A stretch of DNA of 64,000 bases. It comes from Erigeron canadensis. Taxonomy: Eukaryota; Streptophyta; Magnoliopsida; Asterales; Asteraceae. The notes beneath the pieces are model-generated. The model had not been told where the DNA came from and did not search any database. It saw only the letters and a program-made list of their open reading frames with translations. The translations under genes were made by a program, and so were the position numbers. The DNA is taken from positions 248,001 through 312,000 of the forward strand of contig NC_057769.1 of assembly GCF_010389155.1 (NCBI RefSeq), read 5' to 3'. Of the stretch, positions 36,252 to 47,713 are shown in pieces; positions within the stretch are counted from its first letter, which is position 1; each line of letters begins with the position of its first letter.

Positions 36252-37590
36252 TTCTTTTAATAAGAGACTTTTATAGATTTCTAGTAGATTAATGAGGGGA
36301 GATGATTCCTTCAAGTTATTTCCCCAACTTAAGTTAAGTTGAGGAAATCTTGGCCCTAAAAGCAAGGGCCCAAGATTCAAAGAGGTCATGCTAGGGTAAC
36401 TTGACGGAATCTTCTCCCATTAAAGAACTAACAAGGTATTCGCGTAACGCGACCGTGATAATAGCGATATGACGACGACGACAAAAGGCGATATGAATAT
36501 ATGAGTTATGGACTTGTAGTTTTTGACCAAGTAATCCATGAAGCCATGATACATGAGTCAGCCACGACACAAACTCAAACTGAGTTTAAGCTCTCCCGAA
36601 GGGAGACTGGCGTGGCCACCAGTTGTGGATCTTAAAGGTTTAAGCGGTGGGGGCCAATTTTTTTTTTTTTTTTTTTTTTGTTATCATTGTGTTCCAGGTA
36701 TTATATTATGGTCATGTAATACAATTAATCAAGTCGGGCCAAACAAAAATAACACTAATAATCTAAGTTATCCATTCAAATTACCAAACATAGTTTCTAA
36801 CCAACAAAAAACTACAAAGACCTATGAAAATACCAAGAAAAAAGGTGTTGGGTTGTTGAAGGAATACCTTGTTACATGAATTGTGGATTGTTGGCTAAAA
36901 CACAGAATTATGAATGGACTAAGTGAATTGAGTGTTATAAAAACTAAAAAGGTAAATTTTATTTTTTCTTGGAGCCTAAAACTCAAAAAGGGAGGAAGAC
37001 CTTGTTACGTGGATTGTGAATTGTAGGCTAAAACTTAGAATATTATGAATGGACTAAGTTAATTGTGGGTTATAAAAACTAAAAAGGTAAATTTTATTGG
37101 GCTATTAAATTTATTAAACGTATCAAAAGTTTTTAAAAAAATAATCATTGGGGGCCGACTTGATAGATATAAATTATTTTGGACGAAATACGGATATATT
37201 AGTACTACTAAACGAAAAAGTGGTAGTGGCCCGGGCCCCCACGGGCCCCTAAAGAGAACCGCCCCTGGTGGCCACACAAGGGTTGTTATTATTTTTTTTT
37301 AAAGTTAGTTTCGATTCAGACGTGTTGGAGGCAATTTTAATTAACAAATCGTTGGACCCCCAACCCCTTCTACATGGAAAATATCTTGAAATGAGAAACC
37401 CAAGACTCGAACCCGAGACCTTGGGGAAAACTCACCTCCGAGGCACACATAATGGAGTTGATTACAAGGGTTGTTATTTGTAGTTTTAGCAATTGTAGTT
37501 ATTTAACAATTTGTAGTTGATGTTGCCAAGAACTGAAACCAACGAAAAACGTACAATGAAATAATGCCATCATGACATTTATTAAGTTTA
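36252..37590. other. Gene-free repeat region
   Basis: This includes a CGCGTAACGCG hairpin near a TTAG (36428-36450) that may be another decayed Helitron 3' end, a long poly-T (36659-36679), a 133-bp tandem duplication, and a short very GC-rich patch (37228-37270, CCCGGGCCCCCACGGGCCCC). No conserved gene. Confidence 0.4.
36866..37100. repeat. Imperfect tandem duplication, 133-bp period
   Basis: Copies start ACCTTGTTAC at 36866 and 36999 and both run through ATGAATGGACTAAGT to ACTAAAAAGGTAAATTTTATT. Confidence 0.85.
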
Positions 37591-37835
37591 CTTCGGATCT
37601 ACCATTCCCCCATGCATGAAGATCGTGTCGTCAGCATAGATCGAACATAAGTGATAAAATGGATTGAACCCACCACGTGTATGCCTTAATTTCACTAGAC
37701 CTGAACTCCGTCCTCGAAAGCTCCATTGATTGCTAAAATAAACAACAGTGGAGACATCGGGTCCCCTTGCCTAGCTTGCCTTACAATGGCTAATTCGCTT
37801 CCCGTTTACTAGAATCGAAGCCCGGCCTCCCTGAT
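37590..37835 (-). pseudogene. Fragment of a LINE reverse transcriptase
   Basis: Translating the minus strand gives short matching pieces of a plant L1-type reverse transcriptase: a QARQGDPMSPLLF-like block near 37760-37780 and IYADDTIFMHG, the YADD catalytic box, near 37615-37650. The pieces are in different frames, so this is a dead fragment. Confidence 0.65.
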
Positions 37836-38958
37836 TTTAAACATGCCGAAATCTCATAATTAAAATTCATCATGACCTAGAAGAGAAAGTCCCAATAGTA
37901 TTAATTTAAAGAATCTGTTCCCAATTAATTTAAAGATGATATATAGGCCAACAATGATCCATTTCCCAATGTGACTGTATCGAGCATCTGCTCAACGGAT
38001 AGCTCTTAATTGGGTGGTGATCACTCATGGAGTCGTAGTCGTTGTAAGTCTTGGTTAATTAATTGGGTATAATAATTATGAATAATGATAAATCAACTTA
38101 ATTGATGTGCCGAAAGATATGTCTACTAGTAAGATGATAATATGTGGAAAAATCAGGGGGCAAGATTAGGAAAGAGAATTAGTGGAATCTGCATGTCAAA
38201 TTCTTAAGGTTTTAAGTTGATTTTTAGGCATATGAGTTAGATTGATTAATCATTTTCCAATAATTATCAATCCAACAGCTTAGAAACTACGTACCACAGA
38301 CACTCACATTTTTGCCACTTCAATAACTCCTTGACGACACGTACGTCATATCGGCTGAAAGGTTCAACTTTTCAATCCCACTACAACATGAATCAACAAT
38401 TGAACCTCGGTCATATCAGCAAATCAAAAATATACATGTGTAATATAACATGAATCAACATATGCAAAACAAGGCCACAAATACAAATATTTTTATTATA
38501 TTAAAAAAAATTACTGTATATCAATTTTAACTATTGTATTAAAATTCTCCCTCCATCCTATTTTAAGTAGTGTCATATAGTTAAACTTTTTGAGTCATTT
38601 TCTTTCGACGTAAATATTTTTTTTTACGTGTGTTTATATAACACTTGATAATATATATAAAAAATGATTGAGTTTTAAATGTACTTTCATTGATATAACT
38701 TTTATCAATTAATATATAATACAAAGATATTTATGATCAAAGTTAAAAGAAAAAAAAAAACTTGACCAGTCAAACTAGGACACTTAAAATGGGACAGATG
38801 AAATAATATTTAAGATTAAAATTTAATGTTTAAATCGTGATCCAAGAGTTAAAATCCACTTCACCTATTTTTCATCCTTGCTCGGGTGAGGAGATTACTA
38901 AACTGCCCTCACATGTGGGGCACGTGCCACGACTTAACGAATATATATTAATGCCATT
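37836..38958. other. Gene-free AT-rich stretch
   Basis: No gene or transposon boundary was recognised apart from a stretch at 38545-38810 that is rich in short repeats found in many plant MITEs (CTCCCTCCATCC ... AAACTAGGACACTTAAAATGGGA); it looks like a Tc1/Mariner-type Stowaway-like MITE, but I could not confirm TA ends. Confidence 0.35.
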
Positions 38959-38972
38959 AGTCATAGGGACGT

Positions 38973-39644
38973 TTTTTTTAAAAGGTGAATTTCGCTGAAA
39001 ACTTTGTGTCGCGATTCGACAGCGGAAGGTCTAGCATACGTTGTCTTAACAGGATCCGTATTAGAGAGTTCCCTCGAAGTAGAAATGCCTATTTCAAATA
39101 CCTGATTAGGGGGGGGGGATATTGTACCAGAATCAATGTTGATCCATAATCAAGAATCAGAAATAATATGATGAACAAGAAAAGAGAATGAACCCTAACG
39201 TAATATATATTCTTTACACTGAATATGGGTTGGGTTATACAGAGGCGCTTATGGGTATATATATATGTTGAACCGATGCCTATCCAACTAACATACCTGT
39301 TGGTAACCGATTCCTATGACAGTTACATAACCGGTTTCTATAGACTTACAATTAGCACCCCTTATTTAATTAAACAATACACTTCTAACATAAAATACGT
39401 ACTTAAGTCTAATGACACTTTGACCAATTACACAATCAAACTTGGGTTGAACAATTAAGGCCAACAGAACAACTCATACTAATCCGCCTAAAGGCACGAC
39501 GATCAATAAGGTAAACCCTGCCCCCTCAGACTTGAACATGGGTATACCCAAGCCAAACCATCATAAAGGGACTTTCTTATGTCCTCCTCAAGGCTTTATG
39601 AACAAGGGGATGGTATTTCAACCATTGAGCTAATGCTCAAGGAC
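38973..39644 (-). mobile_element. Antisense retroposon with tRNA-like head, 14-bp target duplication
   Basis: An exact 14-bp duplication, AGTCATAGGGACGT, flanks it (38959-38972 and 39645-39658). The left end is a T run, so the poly(A) tail is on the minus strand. Read on the minus strand, the 5' end has an A-box-like TTAGCTCAATGGTTGA and about 90 bp further a B-box-like ATGTTCAAGTCT. At 672 bp it is long for a SINE; the left third (39010-39090) resembles 43020-43100, so a second repeat may be part of it. It lies just upstream of DET2. Confidence 0.8.
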
Positions 39645-39658
39645 AGTCATAGGGACGT

Positions 39659-39890
39659 AAAGTGCAAAGAATCTGACAAGTTTGGATGTATTTATTTAAA
39701 AATTTCAAGCAGGGATATAAACTACGATGATGGGTAAACCATAGGTACTAATCCAGCAATTAACTCTTAAAAAGTGATCAGTAAATGCAAAATTTAATTC
39801 ACAAATTATATTCAGTATAAACAATTGTGTATATATGGATCGATGTATCACGGAGCCAATAATAATAGTGTAGCATATAACTTGTGGAAA
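39659..39890 (+). promoter_or_regulatory. DET2 proximal upstream region
   Basis: About 230 bp between the retroposon and the DET2 start. The promoter, if confined here, is short; otherwise it spans or lies beyond the retroposon. Confidence 0.35.
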
Positions 39891-40667
39891 ATGCCGTCCG
39901 ATGAAACATTCTTTCACTACGCGGTCGTGACGTTGTTTCTGATAACCCCGCCAACATACCTCTCCTGCCGTTACACGACGGCGCCATACGGCAGACACCA
40001 CCGTAAAGGCTGGGGACCCACCATCCCGTCATCGTTAGCTTGGTTCTTAATGGAATCCCCAACTGTGTGGTTCACCCTTGTGCTGTTTCCGTTGGGTCAA
40101 CACAAGTCAAACCCCAAATCCATCATTTTAATCTCCCCTTTCCTTTTCCATTATATTCACCGCACCTTCATTTACCCGCTTCGCATCTACCGCAGTAAAA
40201 AACAATACCCAGTTAGTATAGCTCTCATGGCTTTTATTTACAATCTTTTTAACTCTTATTTGCAGACCAGATGGGTGTCGCAGTACGCTGATGATTATGA
40301 GAGTGATGTTTGGTTTTGGATTCGGTTTTGTTGTGGCCTGTTGGTTTTTACCGTGGGGATGTTTGTTAATGTGAGATCTGATATGATGTTGGTTAGATTA
40401 AAAAAAAAAGATGATAATGTTAAAAACGGGTATAAGATTCCTAGGAACGGGTTGTTTGAATATGTGAGCTGTGCTAATTATTTTGGTGAGATTGTGGAGT
40501 GGTTTGGTTGGGCTGTGATGACCGGATCATGGGTCGGGTTGGGTTTCATGTTGTATACATGTGCTAATTTGGTTCCGAGGGCAGTTGCTAATCATAAGTG
40601 GTATTTGGAGAAATTTGGTGAAGATTATCCTAAGCAAAGGAAAGCTGTTTTCCCTTTTCTGTATTGA
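39891..40667 (+). CDS. DET2: Steroid 5-alpha-reductase DET2
   Basis: A single exon. DET2 is an ER membrane enzyme that reduces the 4,5 double bond of campest-4-en-3-one-type steroids with NADPH in brassinosteroid synthesis. The frame shows the family's blocks: APYGRHHRKGWGPTIPSS, FLMESPTVWFTLVLFPLG, HRTFIYPLR, RWVSQYADDYE, and at the C terminus GLFEYVSCANYFGEIVEWFGWA, HKWYLEKFGEDYPKQRKAVFPFLY. These include the NADPH-binding and catalytic Tyr/Glu region. I start at MPSDETFF (258 residues; Arabidopsis DET2 has 262) because it matches the family's N terminus and has A at -3; another in-frame ATG at 39843 would add 16 poorly conserved residues. The lack of introns fits Arabidopsis DET2. Confidence 0.95.
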   Translation: MPSDETFFHYAVVTLFLITPPTYLSCRYTTAPYGRHHRKGWGPTIPSSLAWFLMESPTVWFTLVLFPLGQHKSNPKSIILISPFLFHYIHRTFIYPLRIYRSKKQYPVSIALMAFIYNLFNSYLQTRWVSQYADDYESDVWFWIRFCCGLLVFTVGMFVNVRSDMMLVRLKKKDDNVKNGYKIPRNGLFEYVSCANYFGEIVEWFGWAVMTGSWVGLGFMLYTCANLVPRAVANHKWYLEKFGEDYPKQRKAVFPFLY

Positions 40668-41424
40668 TGATTTTATGAAAGCATTTCTTATTGTTTTGTA
40701 TGTATTGCTGATGAATATTGAAAATGATCTTTGATATGTATATATGATAAGTAGAATATACTTGGTTGGTGTGATGTATTTTGATGTATGTATATATTTT
40801 ATGATTCGATTTTTTTATATGTTTGAATCTCATATCCTCTTGTCCTGGGTGATTCATGGTACAATATCTTAGAAGAACCCGGCCAAATGGTTAATACTAA
40901 TATGATCTTCAAGAATATTATGACATTTTGTTGAAGAATATAAAGAGGTTGCTTAGGACCATCAATCTGGTGAAATTTCGTTTACGCAGTTCTTAGGACA
41001 TTGATTGATGGCTGAAAACTTTGCTGCTGTGAACTTGAAGTGGTGAAATTGTTTGTTCTTCATTGGCGGTAAAACATTGACCGGAGAAACTTATCTCTTC
41101 CATGGTTCAGTGTTTTCAAGGATTTTGGCTTTCAAGTCAAAGTGTAGCTCATAGTTAGGTTTCAAAGTTGTGGATGGGGACTTAATTGCCGCCTTCAACC
41201 ACAATGCGATATCAATTTTCATCTTTCTAAGATTTGTATATCATATGCATTTCTGTTTTCGTTGATAATGAAAAAGAACCAGACTGATGTGAAACTGGTT
41301 TACTCATGGAAGATTGTTTATTCAATGTGTGACAGTTGCTAAAGATTTCGGTGACAGCTCCAAAATAGGCCGCGATTACGATGGGGTGTTGCAAACCTTC
41401 GAAGATGGCTGATTAACTTCGGAG
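40668..41424. other. DET2 3' flank
   Basis: 3' untranslated region followed by sequence leading into the broken LINE. No other gene recognised. Confidence 0.35.
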
Positions 41425-42961
41425 CTCAGATACAGTGAGTTGGAGTTTTCTTGAAACATTAGCCAAGTTTGGGTTTCATAAAATGATGATCAAATGGATT
41501 ATGGCATGTGTTACATCTTTCTAAGTTCTCTATCTGCTTGAATGGTGAGATTCATGGTTATTTTAAAGGGGGAAGAGGGCTTAGACAGGGAGATCCAATA
41601 TCTCCATACCTTTTCACATTGGTAATGGAGGTTTTCAGTCTAATTTTTAAAAAGAAGATTGAGGAAAATAATGAGTTTGGATATCATTTTGGGTGTAAAG
41701 AATTGAGATTATCTCATATGTGCTTTGCTGATGATTTGTTGGTGGTTTGCAAAGAAATCAGTGGCTCTCTTAAGATTGTGAGAGAGACCTTGGATGAATT
41801 TAGTTTAGTTTTTGGGTTGAATCCCAATATGTGCAAGAGCACCATTTTTTTTTGCAATATGAATGAGAAAGATAAAAGTGAGTTGCTTAATATTTTACCT
41901 TTCAAGTGTGGAAAATTACATATAAGATATTTGGGAGTCCCACTCATGGATAAAAAATTAGGTGTAAAGGATTGTAAAATTTTGGTTGACAAAGTGAGGA
42001 GCAGAATTGAAAGTTGGAAAAACAGAAAATTATCATATGCAGGAATAATACAACTAATTGCCTCTGTGTTGGCTTCAATGTAATTGTGCTGGGCATCTGT
42101 ATTTTTGCTACCAATGACAATTATTAAGGAATTAGAGAAAGTGTTTAAAAGATTCTTGTGGAATGCTGGTGATTCTGTAAAAGGCAAAGTAAGGGTTGCT
42201 TGGAAAGATGTATGCAGGCCAAAGGAGTAAGGTGGATTGCACATTAAGGATTTAAAGAAATGGAATGAAGTTCTGTTGGCAAGACAACTTTGGAAAATTA
42301 TTGTGAATAAAGGATCTTTATGGGTAAAATGGGTAAATGTAGTGAAGCTTAAAAACAAAAGCATCTGGTGTTAGAGCTGACAATTTCCGACCCGGACCTG
42401 TTAGCACGACACGACACGACCTGGTTTTTTCGTGTTTGGCCTTAACGTGTTTCGTGTCTTAACAGGTCCGACACAATAAGACAAGTAGTATATATATATG
42501 GACATGTTAAAGACACGTTAAAGACCTGTTAAAGACACGTTAAGGACACGTTAAAACACGATAAGATACGTTATCAGATCCCTTAACAGGTCCCTTATCG
42601 TGTAACTTTTAACAAGTCTCTTAACAGGTCCCTTATCGTGTAACCTGTTAAAAATTGTGTTGTGTTCGTGTTTGGAAAAACTGACACGATTAGCTATCGT
42701 GTCGTGTTCGTGTCTTATCGTGTCGTGACGGACATGATATGCCAACTTTATCTGGTGTTATGAATTGGATAAAAATGACAGTTCGAGTTGGAAAGCAGTG
42801 ATTGGGGTAAGAAATCTGGTGAAAGATCATGTTTTTGTTGATATTGGAGATGGAAAGAATACCTCAATGTGGTATGACAAGTGGTGTGAGGAAGGTCCTC
42901 TTCATAAGTTTATCAATAACCACCCGAGTAGATCACTACATTACATAACCATTTTGTCATA
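41425..42961 (+). pseudogene. Broken L1-type LINE reverse transcriptase
   Basis: The translation has the order of a plant LINE: DTVSWSFLETL, then GLRQGDPISPYLFTLVMEV, the catalytic CFADDLLVV, then LGVPLMDKKL and the downstream WKNRKLSYAG block, and last the GNGKNTSMWYDKW-like block (here GDGKNTSMWYDKW). It is dead: one extra T near 41520 shifts the frame, stop codons follow at 42081 and 42228, and a hAT MITE (42372-42750) splits it. No ORF1 or poly(A) tail was seen. Confidence 0.88.
42372..42750. mobile_element. hAT MITE inserted in the LINE (379 bp)
   Basis: Ends TAGAGCTGACA and, inverted, TAAAGTTGGCA (8 of 11 matching), flanked by an exact 8-bp duplication TCTGGTGT (42364-42371 and 42751-42758). 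Without the MITE and one duplication copy the LINE reads on in frame (KSIWC then YELDKND), which proves the boundaries. The inside is a dense set of CGTGTCGTG/CACGACACG palindromes, related to 9096-9612. Confidence 0.93.
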
Positions 42962-43321
42962 GGTGGTTACATTCGTATGCCATTATCCCTTTTCTTTTCT
43001 GAAAGGTGTGGATCATTTGTCTGCAACAAGGGATCTAGCTTACGTTGTCTTAACCGGGTCTGCGTTAGAGAGTCACCTCACCCTCAATACCTAGTAGGAA
43101 GAGAAACTCTCAACTAAACCGCTCGATGAGCTAAGATAAATAGACAATCTTCAATAAATTTATTCTTGTTGCACTCATCCCATCCGATCAAACAAGTCTT
43201 AGAAATATCACAACATGACCAACTAATAATTAAAAAAAAAAAAAAAATTTTAGAACCATACGAGCCACAAGCTTATATGTTAATTTACACATGAATATAT
43301 TAGATAACCCATATATATATA
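42962..43321. repeat. Spacer with SINE-like piece
   Basis: Bases 43020-43100 (CTAGCTTACGTTGTCTTAAC and GTTAGAGAGTC) match 39030-39090 inside the antisense retroposon, so both come from one repeat family. No gene is seen. Confidence 0.5.
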
Positions 43322-43708
43322 GGTGACAATCAAATGAGAACCAACTTAAAATGAGAACAAATAATAACATTTAAAAACTACATTTTGATGCATTAAAATT
43401 CCATAAAATTGACATAGTGCATAACTAATTATCATTATTTAAGTGTTTAACAATACATGGATCCGTCAAAATAAAAAAAATCACGTTTTTTATTGGATGC
43501 ATCATTTTGATAATATGCATCCAAGATGGATGCATAAAACAAAAACTTGATTTTTTCGATTTTGAAGGATCAATGTGTTGTTAAACACTTAAATAATGAT
43601 AGTTAGTTATGCACTATGTTAGTTTTATGGACTTTTAATGCATCAATATGATGTTTTTAAGTGTTCTCACCGTTCTTATTTTAAAAGTGTTCTTACCGGA
43701 GAGTTACC
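43322..43708. mobile_element. Foldback MITE, Mutator-like, copy 2
   Basis: Same family and orientation as 13827-14218, roughly 90 percent alike over the left half. Ends GGTGAC and GTTACC. It landed in an (AT)n tract on both sides, so its target duplication cannot be told from the microsatellite. Confidence 0.88.
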
Positions 43709-43747
43709 ATATATATATATATATATATATATATAGGCAAACAAGAA

Positions 43748-43912
43748 TATGTGGTTGTCATGTACCTAAATTTAGGTATAGAAACCCTCACATGTTAACT
43801 TTTTTAATTTATAAAAAATATGAGAGATCAATTATTTATTTATTATACAACAAATGTTAAAAAATTAGTATGTGAGAGGATCTAAATCTAAGATTAGTAA
43901 CCTCATATTTAG
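43748..43912. mobile_element. Foldback MITE, diverged relative of 33245-33410
   Basis: The left arm TATGTGGTTGTCATG followed by TTTAGGTATAGAAACCCTC resembles the left arm of the element at 33245. The right arm is eroded. Confidence 0.5.
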
Positions 43913-43926
43913 TTTTTTCTTGTATA

Positions 43927-43952
43927 CTAGCTAAGTATCCCGGGTTTAACCC
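43927..43952 (-). mobile_element. Helitron-like 3' terminus
   Basis: On the minus strand a GGGTT/AACCC hairpin is followed by CTAG and T. The body would lie to the right; its 5' end was not found. Confidence 0.5.
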
Positions 43953-44944
43953 ATGAATAGTAATAAAAGTTTTGTAAAAACATATATTTGATACTTAAGT
44001 TGTGACAGTTCAGCGATACTCATAAACTCGTAATACTATATTCTATGTTTCAAATAAATTTAATTAGTTTATTAACCTGTATGATATGCCAAAAGTTTAA
44101 AATTATGTTATCATAAAATTAATTATATGATGAAAATATAAAAGTTCTATGTATAAAATATTAGAGCTTTCAAAAGAAAATAAAAAAAAAAGACATCAAA
44201 ATAAAAATGAAATAAACTTTAATTAGGAAGGTGTTTTTGACATCATAAATAAATTAAATAAAAAAAACTAATTTTAAAAAAAAATTTGGAGATGATAAAT
44301 TAATTGTTTTTGTAAAATGTGATGTCATAAGAATTTTATTTTATTTAATATAAAGATTTAACCTATCGTTAATTAAAACCTCCAAGTCTTACAACACAAA
44401 ACTGCCGTTTGGGTATTAGAACTGGGCCGAATGGTGGGCCAAAATTCATAAAAACACACTAAACATATACAGTAGTAGATAGTAATGTTAGACTTCCTCA
44501 CGGGCGGCATTATCCATTTTATTTGTTTTTGTGAGCAGACTATAGACACAGATAATGATCCATATCCCCAAATTTTTTACCTCCCACAAACAGTAAAATA
44601 TTCCAAAACAAACACATACATTTTGCTCCAGCATACAAATCTCCGGCAGCGGCAGTAGCAGCCGGAATAAGTAGGTACGGTGGTGATGAACTGATGGTGG
44701 TATTCCAAAGAAAGAGGTGGGTAGGGTATTTTATTTTATTTTGGTATAAAGCCGTTGGAGTTGGTGGGGCAAAACCCATTTCATTTTCCGATAAGACTAA
44801 TTAAATTGTAAATTGAATTATTTATTACAAACGTATTAATATTTGTAGAGACGACTAGCCGTTGGGCCTCCCCCTCAACGTAAACAATAAAGACTAGTAG
44901 TGTCAAAGAAAACAGCATCTTCTTCTGATGCTGTTCACCGCCAC

Positions 44945-44976
<32 letters not shown>

Positions 44977-45144
44977 CACTCACAAGTCACAACTCTCTCT
45001 CTCTATTATTCAATTTACACATCTAAAAAAGAAAAGAGACAGATCAATTTCGATCATTTCATATATATAATTTTTAAATCTCATTATAATTACATCTATC
45101 ACGCCGTACGCAGATCGAGTTTGTTTGGTTTGCTAATAATTAAG
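43953..45144 (+). promoter_or_regulatory. Upstream region of the receptor kinase
   Basis: AT-rich sequence, then a leader with a (CT)n tract at about 44946-44963 followed by (AT)n and a second CT tract near 44994-45004. No second gene is seen; a 79-codon frame on the minus strand at 44540-44779 has no recognised similarity. Confidence 0.4.
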
Positions 45145-47713
45145 ATGATCTGCAGGATGAGAGATTATTCCTATCACAATTCACAACTTGTCTACTCCTA
45201 CTCTACTTTACTGCTGCTGATTAGTATTCGTCTTGTTTCAGGCATTGTCAGTCTAGAAGATTATTCAGCTCTCCAATCCATGAGGCAAGAATTCAGAGGT
45301 AGCATGATGATCAGAAAGAGTTGGATAGACAGAAGTGGAGTTTGCTCGGGTGGTTGGGTTGGAATCAAGTGCAGCAGCAATGCCGAAAACGTGGTCTCCA
45401 TTCAGCTTCCGTGGAAAGGCTTAGGTGGCAGCATCTCACCTGACATCGGTAATCTTCAGTCCCTTAGAAGAATCAGCCTCCATGACAACCTCTTATCGGG
45501 TCCGATCCCTCAATCCTTGTGGCTCTTGCCCAACCTCAGAGGTGTTTATCTCTTCAACAATCGCCTTTCAGGTTCTATCCCCGCTTCTCTGGTTATTGGC
45601 TCCCCTGCGTTGCTGAATCTTGACGTAAGCAACAATTACCTCAACGGGACCATCCCCTTGCACTTTGTTTCCAATTCCGCCCACATCTATCGGTTTAATC
45701 TCAGCTACAACTCCTTTTCTGGTTCCATTCCCCCGTCTCTTTTTACTGATTCCCTCACTTTCCTGGCTTTACAACATAACAATCTCTCTGGTTCTATTCC
45801 CGCCGCCGCCTCTCCTTCTCATCTGCGGCGTCTAACCCTTGATCATAATTTCCTCACAGGCTCCATCCCCCCCTCATTAATTACTCCTGCCCTTCAATTC
45901 TTGGATCTCTCCAACAATGCCATCAATGGGGCCTTTCCTTCTTTTACTTCTTCTTCTAATCTCTCCCTTGTGATATTGGATAACAACCGTTTGAATGGCC
46001 CGATTCCTCCTGCACTTGGGAACCTCTCTTCTCTCACCCAACTCAGTTTGTCTCGCAATAATTTCAGTGGTCACATCCCCGATTCCCTTGTTCATTTGAA
46101 GAATCTTCGTTCTTTGAATGTGTCATACAACTCCCTTTCTGGGAGCGTTCCTGATACCCTTCTAAACAAGTTTAACTCGTCTTCTTTTGTGGGCAATATT
46201 GACTTATGTGTCTCAACGCCATGCCCTTCTCCATCCAATAACGTTTCACCTTCTCCACAAGTTTCTTTAGACAAAAAACATGAAACCCGAAAACTTACTA
46301 CAAAAGACATCATTCTTATAGCAGCCGGGGCCCTTCTGCTAGTTTTGCTCCTTCTATGCTGTTTGCTTTTATGCTGTTTACTTAGAAAGAGAGCAGCAAG
46401 GACGAAATCTAACAAGGTCAAAACCGACATTTCCATGCCTGTACCAGTACCACCGGGTGGTGAAGCTGTCGAATCAGGAGAAACCGGGGGGAAGTTGGTC
46501 CATTTTTCTGGTAATTTCGTCTTTACTGCTGATGATTTATTATGTGCGACTGCTGAAATAATGGGAAAGAGTACGTATGGCACATCCTATAAGGCGACAT
46601 TAGAAGATGGCAACATGGTTGCAGTGAAGAGACTAAGAGAAAAAGTCACCAAAGCACAAAAAGAATTTGAAACTGAAGTTTCTGAACTGGGAAAGATTCG
46701 GCATGCAAATATCTTGGCCCTTCGAGCATATTATTTGGGCCCAAAAGGAGAGAAGCTTCTTGTGTTCGATTACATGCCTCATGGAAGTCTTGCTTCTTTC
46801 CTCCATGGTACGTATGTTGTTGCCACATCTTTTTTTTTGATACATCTAGTAAAGTTGGGTCGGATCAACTGAAAAAGACAACTTGGGTTCTGCTCTATTA
46901 AAAATCATCAAATGTGGGTATATTTCAAACGGGTCAAAAAGAGTCGAAAGATTTGGGTCGACACAAGTACGGAGTTTCAAATTTTACACTCGTGGATAAC
47001 TTGTGAAACTCTTTTTACTTAAGTTTTAAATACCATATAAAAGTTCTAAATTTATCATACTTTTTTTTTTTTTTTTTTATCTTTTTGCAGCTCGTGGCCC
47101 CAAAAGCGTGATAAACTGGTCAGCAAGATTGAACATAATTGTGGGTATAACCAAAGGACTGGTTTTCCTTCATAGCCAAGAGAACATAATCCACGGGAAC
47201 CTCACTTCAAGCAATGTGTTACTAGACGAGCAGAAGAACCCTGCCATTGCAGACGTGGGTCTATCCAGGCTTATGACAAATGCAGCCAACACCAATGTCG
47301 TTGCAACTGCAGGTACATTAGGATACCGAGCTCCAGAGCTTTCAAAACTCAAAAACGCAAACACAAAAACGGATATCTACAGTCTCGGTGTCATAATGTT
47401 GGAGCTTTTGACGGGTAAGTCTCCTAGTGAGGCGACAGATGGTCTAGATTTGCCACAGTGGGTGGCGTCTATTGTGAAGGAAGAGTGGACAAATGAAGTA
47501 TTTGATTTGGAATTAATGGGGGATCCGGCGAATGTAGATGGTAATGAGCTCCTTAATACTCTTAAACTGGCTATGCATTGTGTGGATCCGTTGGCTGAGG
47601 AACGCCCAGAAGCTCAGCAACTTCATGAAAAGCTTGAAGAGATTAAACCAGAGTTATGTCAGACGTCCCATGCTGCTGATGTGGTTGAAGCTACAGAGGC
47701 TGATTTGTTATGA
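45145..47713 (+). CDS. IMK2: LRR receptor-like kinase, IMK2/IMK3 type (atypical kinase)
   Basis: Two exons, 45145-46807 and 47091-47713, join in phase to 761 residues. In order: an N-terminal hydrophobic signal anchor (about residues 12-30), the LRR cap with [10 protein letters not shown], about ten plant-type LRRs (LDLSNNxxNGxIP), a membrane segment (about 388-412, [15 protein letters not shown]), a basic stop-transfer stretch and a kinase domain from about 459. ATP-binding Lys495 is in VAVKRL. The HRD loop is HGN (about 589-591), and DFG is DVG, so catalytic Asp is missing; this is typical of the LRR-III/IMK group and marks a pseudokinase-like receptor. IMK2 is linked to meristem and wall-related signalling. 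The ATG at 45145 is the first in frame; 45157 is an alternative. Confidence 0.92.

Noticed and set aside
36553..36879. 108-codon frame crossing a poly-T run
   Set aside because: Contains a poly-Phe stretch from the homopolymer and has no recognised domain.
39825..39890. Longer DET2 N terminus from 39825
   Set aside because: The first codon there is TTG; the added residues do not match the DET2 family, whose N terminus fits the ATG at 39891.
41714..42364. 216-codon minus-strand frame opposite the LINE
   Set aside because: Antisense shadow of the reverse transcriptase; the plus strand carries the FADD box and LINE blocks in order.
44540..44779. 79-codon minus-strand frame upstream of the receptor kinase
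   Set aside because: No recognised domain, and no splice partner was found.
45877..46583. Long minus-strand frames opposite the receptor kinase
   Set aside because: Antisense shadows of the LRR coding sequence with no own similarity.
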